In this document: piece by piece, positions 59,319-64,000 of the stretch
How the letters are laid out: each line of letters starts with the position of its first letter
How positions within the stretch are numbered: the stretch's first letter is position 1
Source: CADEED01 sp035765415
GTDB taxonomy: Bacteria > Pseudomonadota > Gammaproteobacteria > Steroidobacterales > Steroidobacteraceae
Length of the DNA: 64,000 nt
NCBI GenBank assembly: GCA_035765415.1
Contig: DASTXR010000086.1
Coordinates: 8,524-72,523, forward strand
Reading direction: 5' to 3'
Notes under the pieces: model-generated
Seen by the model: only the letters and a program-made list of their open reading frames with translations
Told to the model about the DNA's origin: nothing
Database searches by the model: none
Translations under genes and position numbers: made by a program

Positions 59319-60580
59319 AGCGATTCACGCGAGCCCTCGTGATTGCGGCGAGCACTTGCCTGGTTTCGCTCGGTGCTCATGCGCAGGCGCCGCAGCAGGA
59401 GGATCGACTGCAAGCGCTGCAGCGCCAGCTCGCCGAGCAAAGCGCGAAGCTCGAGCAGCTTCAGGCGCAGCTGAGCGAACAGGAAGACATCATCGCCTCG
59501 CTGCGGCAGGCGGTTGGCGAAGAAATACTCGAACAGCAAAGAGGCGGCGGCGCAGGCGCAGCGGAGGCAACTCCACCCGCGCCGCCGGCGCAGCCGGTGG
59601 GTGAAGCGCCAAAACGCGATACGCGTCCGCCCGAGGTCGCACGCATATTCTCCGAGCCCACGGCGCTGACGCGTGGCGGCGATTTCGTGCTCGAGCCGTC
59701 GCTGCAGAGTGCGTACTGGGCCAGCGATCGCGTCGCGCTGGTCGGCTACACCGTGATTCCCGCCATCCTCATCGGGCTCGTCGACGTGCGGCGCGTCAAG
59801 ACCACGAACATGGTGGGCGCACTGACCGCGCGGTATGGCGTCCGCAACCGGTTCGAGTTCGAGATGCGCGCGCCGTACCTGTACACCTCGGTCGACACCG
59901 TGAGCCGCGAAATCCTCACCGGCTCGGCCGTGGACAACGTGTTCAACGCCGATGGCCACGGGCTCGGCGACATCGATGCCACCATGCGTTACCAGTTCAA
60001 TCGCGGCGACTACAGCAAGCCGTTCTGGCTCGGCTGGCTGCGGTATCGCTGGCATACCGGCAAGGATCCCTTCGAGGTGACCACCGACTGCGTGCAGCGC
60101 TGCGTGGCCAACACCACCGGCACCGGCCTGCCCCTCGAGACACCCACCGGCACGGGATTCAACGCCGCGCAGGCGGGCCTGACGTGGCTCTATGCCTCGG
60201 ACCCCGCGGTGTTCTTCGGCGGCGTGAGCTATCTACACAGTTTCCCGCGCGACAATCTCAGCCGCACGCTGCTGCTCGGCGAGAAGGAATTCCTGGGCGA
60301 GATCGCGCCCGGGGACATCTTCGGGTTCAACGTCGGCATGGGCCTCTCGCTCAACGAGAAGGCCTCGTTCAGCATCGGCTACGACCAGAGCATCATCGGC
60401 AGGACGAAACAGAACGGCGTGGTGGTGCCGGGCGCCGTGCGCACCACGCTCGGGAACCTGTTGATAGGCGTGTCCTATCGCTACAACCCCACCTCGACGC
60501 TGAACTTTTCGGTGGGAGTGGGCGTCACGCGCGACACGCCCGATGTGTCGTTCACGATGCGGGCGCCAATCACTTTCTAG
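59315..60580 (+). CDS. Outer-membrane beta-barrel with N-terminal coiled coil (FapF-like)
   Basis: This 421-residue protein has a signal peptide (VIAASTCLVSLGAHAQ). A coiled coil follows at about 28-72 (EDRLQALQRQLAEQSAKLEQ), then a Pro/Ala-rich linker. A beta-barrel of about 300 residues ends with the C-terminal Phe typical of outer-membrane proteins. In FapF a trimeric coiled coil plugs the barrel that exports the amyloid subunits. I infer the same role for this protein. Confidence is good for the barrel and moderate for FapF kinship, since the similarity is architectural. Confidence 0.82.
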   Translation: MKRFTRALVIAASTCLVSLGAHAQAPQQEDRLQALQRQLAEQSAKLEQLQAQLSEQEDIIASLRQAVGEEILEQQRGGGAGAAEATPPAPPAQPVGEAPKRDTRPPEVARIFSEPTALTRGGDFVLEPSLQSAYWASDRVALVGYTVIPAILIGLVDVRRVKTTNMVGALTARYGVRNRFEFEMRAPYLYTSVDTVSREILTGSAVDNVFNADGHGLGDIDATMRYQFNRGDYSKPFWLGWLRYRWHTGKDPFEVTTDCVQRCVANTTGTGLPLETPTGTGFNAAQAGLTWLYASDPAVFFGGVSYLHSFPRDNLSRTLLLGEKEFLGEIAPGDIFGFNVGMGLSLNEKASFSIGYDQSIIGRTKQNGVVVPGAVRTTLGNLLIGVSYRYNPTSTLNFSVGVGVTRDTPDVSFTMRAPITF

Positions 60581-60753
60581 TTCACTCGCTGCCGTCCGCG
60601 CGCGCCAGGTCGCGCGGCAGTTTCACGTTCGCCGTTCTCCAATGCCTGCTCGAGTCTTTGCAGGCTTGCCTCGGCTTCGGGGGAGAGCGGGCCACCTCTG
60701 GATTCTTCAATCGCCCGGCGCACGTCGGCATGACACCTCCCTTTTCCGGCCAT
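60577..60753 (-). CDS. Possible small hypothetical protein
   Basis: This is a 58-codon frame with an amphipathic helical product (LSPEAEASLQRLEQALENGE) and a basic tail. Its stop overlaps the barrel-gene stop as CTAG, the pattern seen at other gene pairs in the window. No domain or ribosome site is recognised. An alternative frame on the same strand also stays open, so the call is uncertain. Confidence 0.35.
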   Translation of the reverse strand: MAGKGRCHADVRRAIEESRGGPLSPEAEASLQRLEQALENGERETAARPGARGRQRVN

Positions 60754-60817
60754 TGTTGTCGAAAATCCCCCATCCCGTTCGACTACCCTTTGAACACCCA
60801 CTCACAGGAGTTGCCTC

Positions 60818-61336
60818 ATGAAAGTCATGGTCTTCGTCAAAGCCACCCCCAACAGCGAAGCGGGGTTGCTCCCGTCCGATGAAGCGACGCAGAAGATGTT
60901 CGCCGAGATGGGCAAGTTCAACGAGAAACTGGCCAAGGCCGGCATCATCAAGGCGGCCGATGGCCTGCAGCCCAGCAAGGCCGGCAAGCGCATCAAGTTC
61001 ACGGACAACCATGCGACGGTGGTCGACGGACCGTTCGCGGAGACCAAGGAACTGGTGGCGGGTTTCTGGATCTGGGAGGTGAAGTCGCTGGCCGAGGCCG
61101 TCGAATGGGCCAAGCGCTGCCCCAACCCCATGCCGGGCGAGGAAGGCGTGCTGGAGATTCGTCCGTTCTACGAGATGGAGGCCTTCGACCACATCATGAC
61201 GGACGAAATCCGCGAGCGTGAGGAGCGCGTACGCAAGTTGGTCGAGCGGCAGCAGAAGCCGAAGGCCAAGGCCAAGGCCAAAGTGAAGGCGAAGCCAGCC
61301 AAACGGAAACCACCACGCGCCAGATCCAAGAAGTAG
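60818..61336 (+). CDS. YciI-like (YCII-related) protein with basic C-terminal tail
   Basis: This 172-residue protein has a YCII-related dimeric alpha-beta barrel domain at about 1-120 (MKVMVFVKATPNSEAGLLPS, VVDGPFAETKELVAGFWIWE). A long basic tail follows, with alternating Lys/Ala (KAKAKAKVKAKPAKRK) and an end in RSKK that resembles histone-H1-like DNA-binding tails. The role is unknown; family members are small isomerase-like proteins. CAGGAG lies eight bases before the ATG. A related truncated gene lies at 62657. Confidence 0.85.
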   Translation: MKVMVFVKATPNSEAGLLPSDEATQKMFAEMGKFNEKLAKAGIIKAADGLQPSKAGKRIKFTDNHATVVDGPFAETKELVAGFWIWEVKSLAEAVEWAKRCPNPMPGEEGVLEIRPFYEMEAFDHIMTDEIREREERVRKLVERQQKPKAKAKAKVKAKPAKRKPPRARSKK

Positions 61337-61337
61337 C

Positions 61338-62075
61338 CTACCGGCGCGCAGGCAGACGCTCCATCACAGACAACGCGTTTCCTGTTGCCGCGCCGGACGC
61401 CGTATTGTCGAAGATGCACCACGTGGGAATACGGCGGTGTTGCAAGGCTCGCAGCTTGTCCATGAGCACATCGAGGTAATCGTCTTGATAGGAGGAGTAG
61501 TAAGTGCGCGGTGAGCCATGAAGGCGAAAGTACGCGAGCCCGGGCCATCCGCCTGGCTTGCCATCGCTCTCGGCTCGCGGCGGATCCGCGGCCACTCGTG
61601 CGACTTCGAATTTGGTCATCAGGCGGTCGGCGGGAGCCCCGAACCAGCTCGCATGCCGCGGCTCGACTGCGACGCCGCCCGCGAATTGATTTCGCAACAC
61701 TGTGAAGAACGCGCGGGCGACCCGGGAATCGAACGCAAGGCTCGGCGGAAGCTGCGCGAGCAGACAGCCAAGGCGAGAACCCAGCGGTTCGAGTTCCACG
61801 AGGAACGTCTTCAAAAGTTTTGCGCTGTTGGTGAGCTGATGATCGTGCGTGATCGTGTTCGGGATCTTGACGGAAAATCGGAACGCGCGCGGTACGCTCG
61901 AGGCCCATCGTTCAAACGTCGAGGCGCGATGCGGGCGATAGAAAGTGGAGTTGATTTCGACGGCGGGAAGCCGCTCCGCGTAGCGCGAGAGAAGCGACTC
62001 GCCCGGTGGGAAGCGGGCCTGCATCGCGCGGGGAATACTCCATCCAGCAGTCCCGATGTACAGTTTCGAGGGCAC
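61338..62075 (-). CDS. DUF72 family protein
   Basis: This 245-residue TIM-barrel-like protein matches DUF72. It shows IGTAGWSIP, the Tyr-rich stretch AVEINSTFYRPHRASTFERW, FRFSVKIPNTITHDH and the C-terminal YFRLHGSPRTYYSSYQDDYL. The start is a GTG at 62075, 24 bases from the divergent DUF1801 gene. The function of DUF72 is not established. It is cytoplasmic. Confidence 0.88.
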   Translation of the reverse strand: MPSKLYIGTAGWSIPRAMQARFPPGESLLSRYAERLPAVEINSTFYRPHRASTFERWASSVPRAFRFSVKIPNTITHDHQLTNSAKLLKTFLVELEPLGSRLGCLLAQLPPSLAFDSRVARAFFTVLRNQFAGGVAVEPRHASWFGAPADRLMTKFEVARVAADPPRAESDGKPGGWPGLAYFRLHGSPRTYYSSYQDDYLDVLMDKLRALQHRRIPTWCIFDNTASGAATGNALSVMERLPARR

Positions 62076-62099
62076 AGCGCCATATAGAAGGAGGACACG

Positions 62100-62582
62100 A
62101 TGACAGTCAAAACCCTTGACGCGAAAGGCGCAGCAGAGGCCCAGCTCAAATCTCTCATCGAGAAGTTCGATCCAGAGGATCAGCGGCTCATCCGCTCGGT
62201 CAGGACGGCTCTGCGCAAGCGATTTCCGACCGCGAACGAGCTGGTGTACGACTACGGCAACTCGCTCGTCATCGGCTATTCGCCGACGGAAAACGGCATC
62301 GAATCGATAGTCTCGACCTCCGCGCGTGCCGACGGTGTGAGCCTGTATTTCCTGAATGGCCCCAAATTGCCTGACCCGAAGAAGCTGCTCATGGGGTCGG
62401 CCAAGATGGTTCGCTTCATCCCGTTGGAGTCCGCCGGCCGGCTGAAGCATCCGGATGTGGAGGCGCTGATCGCCGCCACGATCGACCTGGCCGGCGTTCC
62501 GTTCCCATCCAGGGGCAATGGCAACGTCATCATCAAGACGAGTGCTGCGAAGAAGAAGGCTCCGCGCAAGCCGGCAAAGTGA
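62100..62582 (+). CDS. DUF1801 family protein
   Basis: This 160-residue protein has a DUF1801 (YdhG-like) domain. DIRSVRTALRKRF-type and YFLNGPKLPDPKKLLMG segments are visible. A lysine-rich tail follows (AAKKKAPRKPAK). GGAGG lies five bases before the ATG. It is divergent from the DUF72 gene. The family function is not known; a small-ligand or nucleic-acid role has been proposed only from fold. Confidence 0.85.
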   Translation: MTVKTLDAKGAAEAQLKSLIEKFDPEDQRLIRSVRTALRKRFPTANELVYDYGNSLVIGYSPTENGIESIVSTSARADGVSLYFLNGPKLPDPKKLLMGSAKMVRFIPLESAGRLKHPDVEALIAATIDLAGVPFPSRGNGNVIIKTSAAKKKAPRKPAK

Positions 62583-62656
62583 AGACAGACAACAACTTAC
62601 GGCTGAAGAATCCGATCACCGCCTAATGTCGATGCGTCGCCCGCCCAATCGGCGAG

Positions 62657-63025
62657 ATGCCGAATTCCGCGGACATCGAGGCAGGGATTCGCTTCAATGA
62701 GGAGATGGTGAAGGCGGGGATCCTGCTAGCCGCTGACGGCATCAAGCCGAGCAAGTTCGGCAAGCGCGTTGTCCTCCGCCGCAACAGAAAGCCGTCGATC
62801 ACCGATGGCCCTTTCGCCGAGACCAAGGAGCTCCTTGCCGGCTACTGGCTCTGGGAAGTGAAGTCGATGGACGAAGCGCTCGAGTGGGCGCAGCGCGTCC
62901 CGCCCCCGATCTCGGGCGAAGAAGCCAATATCGAGCTCCGTCCGTTCTTCGGGCCGGAAGATTTCGGCGAAGAGTTCACACCCGAGATGCAAGAGCGAGT
63001 GGAAGAGATGCACCGCCGAAGCTGA
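62657..63025 (+). pseudogene. 5'-truncated YciI-like gene
   Basis: The frame encodes a YciI domain that begins at the level of about residue 20 of the full-length relative at 60818. MPNSADIEAGIRFNEEMVKA corresponds to the region after the first beta-strand. The conserved first strand (MxVMVxVKAT) is missing, and the frame is closed upstream by TAA at 62624-62626. The ATG at 62657 could still give a 122-residue product. The 3' half overlaps the antisense end of the DUF2306 gene. Confidence 0.6.
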
Positions 63026-63642
63026 ACCAGCGGCTCGAGCAGCAGTAGCGGTATTGCCCAGCACGCCCAGGCCATGATCGCCTGCGCGTCGCTGGTCGCC
63101 ACGCCGCTCGACGCGAGCGCGTCCACGCCAAAGCGGAACGTCACGAACGCGAAAGTGACGGCATAACTGCGCATCATCCACTCGCGGTGCTGGAGCAGGT
63201 TGCGGCGTCGAATGGCGAGCACGGCCATCGACGTCGTGACCACCCAGGCCACGCACAAGAAGAACAGCCCCGCCGCATAGGGCGCGTTGCCCGGGATCGT
63301 CAGCGATAGGTAGAAGCCGGCGATGCTCGCGACGACGATGACGCCCACGTATACCTTGCCCAGGACGCGATGCAGGGCGGCGACGCGATTCGTGAGGCCT
63401 AACCAGAGCTGCACGACACCTGCGGTGAGCGCGATCACGCCGCCAGCGACGTGGAGCACCAGGCCCCAGCGGCGCGGCCAGAAGTAAGGGCCGTAGTGGG
63501 CCTGCGAGAGTTCGAGGTAGGGCAGCACGCTTCGGCCGATGAACCACAGTGCGAGCAGTGCGAGGGCGCTGAGAATGGAGGCGATCAACAGGCGGCGCGA
63601 ATTGCTGCGGGTGGCCGTCGCGACGGCAGTGGTTGCGTTCAT
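62842..63642 (-). CDS. DUF2306 membrane protein
   Basis: This 266-residue membrane protein has about six helices (LIASILSALALLALWFIG, LHVAGGVIALTAGVVQLWLG, VIVVASIAGFYLSL). The DUF2306 heme- or quinone-like region HRVLGKVYVG is present. The expected end is near residue 205 (LLLEPLVQL). The frame then continues about 60 residues antisense across the YciI remnant to 62842. The tail has an S/R-rich look and is probably not original. The function of the family is unknown. Confidence 0.8.
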   Translation of the reverse strand: MNATTAVATATRSNSRRLLIASILSALALLALWFIGRSVLPYLELSQAHYGPYFWPRRWGLVLHVAGGVIALTAGVVQLWLGLTNRVAALHRVLGKVYVGVIVVASIAGFYLSLTIPGNAPYAAGLFFLCVAWVVTTSMAVLAIRRRNLLQHREWMMRSYAVTFAFVTFRFGVDALASSGVATSDAQAIMAWACWAIPLLLLEPLVQLRRCISSTRSCISGVNSSPKSSGPKNGRSSILASSPEIGGGTRCAHSSASSIDFTSQSQ

Positions 63643-63803
63643 GTCTGGTCCTCGGGTCCTTCGGCTTTGGGACTGGCGAGGGCCGAAGCGGGTTGCAGAC
63701 TTGTCCGGATGGCTCGACCTAACAATGTTGCCCTCGCGTGAATGTTTCAATTTCGTCGGAAAACATAGGCTTTCGCGACACATCAGCCGCGTGCTGGCGC
63801 GTA

Positions 63804-63821
63804 TACTGTGTGTATGTACAG
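63804..63821 (+). promoter_or_regulatory. LexA (SOS) box
   Basis: TACTGTGTGTATGTACAG matches the E. coli-type SOS consensus CTG-N10-CAG and keeps most of the flanking consensus. It overlaps a TATACT -10-like box (63802-63807) and lies 23 bases before the ATG of the DUF222 gene at 63845. The site should repress that gene until DNA damage. Confidence 0.75.
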
Positions 63822-63832
63822 CGTCGTCAAAC

Positions 63833-64000
63833 ATGGAGCAGGGAATGCGTTCTATCGACGAACTCGTGAAGGACATCTGCACTCTGGCCGGCCACCTCAA
63901 CGCCGCACACCACCGCTGGTTGTTGTTGATCGCTGAATACGATCGGCGCACTGGCTGGTCGGACGGCGCGACGAAGTCGTGTGCCCACTGGTTGAACTGG
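63833..64000 (+). CDS. DUF222/HNH-endonuclease protein, N-terminal part (3' end outside window)
   Basis: The 56 visible residues match the N-terminus of DUF222 proteins. IDELVKDICTLAGHLNAAHH and the diagnostic RRTGWSDGATKSCAHWLNW are present. Most members carry a C-terminal HNH nuclease domain, which would lie past the right edge. The ATG at 63833 or the one at 63845 may be the start. The latter is favoured, since GGAG lies at 63836-63839. The LexA box upstream fits a DNA-damage role, consistent with the 13E12/DUF222 family in actinobacteria. Confidence 0.82.
   Translation, partial: MEQGMRSIDELVKDICTLAGHLNAAHHRWLLLIAEYDRRTGWSDGATKSCAHWLNW

Noticed and set aside
63643..63803. Second SOS box upstream of DUF2306
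   Set aside because: No CTG-N10-CAG match was found other than the one at 63804-63821.
1..64000. Apparent abundance of CTAAC/GTTAG words
   Set aside because: A rough count of about 40 in both strands is no more than base composition predicts. They stand out only because other AT-rich words are rare.
1..64000. CRISPR arrays, tRNA or rRNA genes, insertion sequences
   Set aside because: I saw no regularly spaced repeats, cloverleaf sequences or transposase motifs in the window. A dedicated search was not possible.

Overview
The window is GC-rich, densely coded, chromosomal DNA from a Gram-negative bacterium. The evidence is TAT and Sec exports, an outer-membrane barrel ending in Phe, RND/MacB-type adaptors, LytS/LytTR and hybrid kinases, and GH95 and GH127 glycosidases. 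A gammaproteobacterium of the Steroidobacter/Xanthomonadales kind is my inference from gene content only. I saw no rRNA, tRNA, insertion sequence or CRISPR array.

Layout. 1-5.4 kb: the 3' end of a LytS-type kinase with its LytTR regulator, YdeI-like and GST genes, a di-haem cytochrome and a hybrid kinase. 5.5-8.1 kb: folE overlapping a TAT-exported GH127-like hydrolase. 8-18.8 kb: a stress block with a pyruvate-oxidase-like TPP enzyme, a thioredoxin-reductase-like flavoprotein, a BON protein with a FUS-like low-complexity arm, an isochorismatase-fold hydrolase, then a minus-strand operon (ferritin-like protein, large catalase, SRPBCC protein, Zn alcohol dehydrogenase) and a desaturase. 18.9-24.2 kb: a 1518-residue CheB-CheR-PAS-kinase-receiver fusion and a ccdAB module. 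24.3-32.4 kb: DUF2182/DUF899 with a divergent regulator, Hsp20, an esterase and an SRAP-domain protein. 32.4-36.7 kb: accessory DNA with a tail-anchored HEXXH protein, a secreted RCC1-repeat protein and an AbrB/nucleotidyltransferase pair behind a compact promoter-operator. 36.8-47.5 kb: a DrrAB-type exporter, hydrolases, a GH95 fucosidase, a monooxygenase, a TPR protein and a two-gene oxidoreductase operon. 47.7-55.9 kb: a second LytS/LytTR pair, a diguanylate cyclase and a HlyD/MacB-type efflux operon. 56.5-60.6 kb: a five-gene secretion locus. 60.6-64 kb: YciI, DUF72, DUF1801 and DUF2306 genes and the start of a DUF222/HNH gene behind a near-consensus LexA box.

The most interesting system is the 56.5-60.6 kb operon. 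It encodes a PGRS-like glycine-rich secreted protein, a small secreted protein, a periplasmic C39-type peptidase, a second secreted protein and a coiled-coil/beta-barrel outer-membrane protein. The last three follow the order of fapD-fapE-fapF in the functional-amyloid (Fap) operons of Pseudomonas. The two small secreted proteins share a PV-x4-LD-x2-RGG motif that resembles a double-glycine leader, just after their signal peptides. The glycine-rich protein and the small secreted protein share a C-terminal motif. I read this as a divergent Fap-like system with proteolytic maturation after Sec export.

Several tail-to-tail gene pairs share CTAG or TTAG at their stops. Two short, decayed 3' gene remnants (an SDR and an alpha/beta hydrolase) lie in intergenic gaps.
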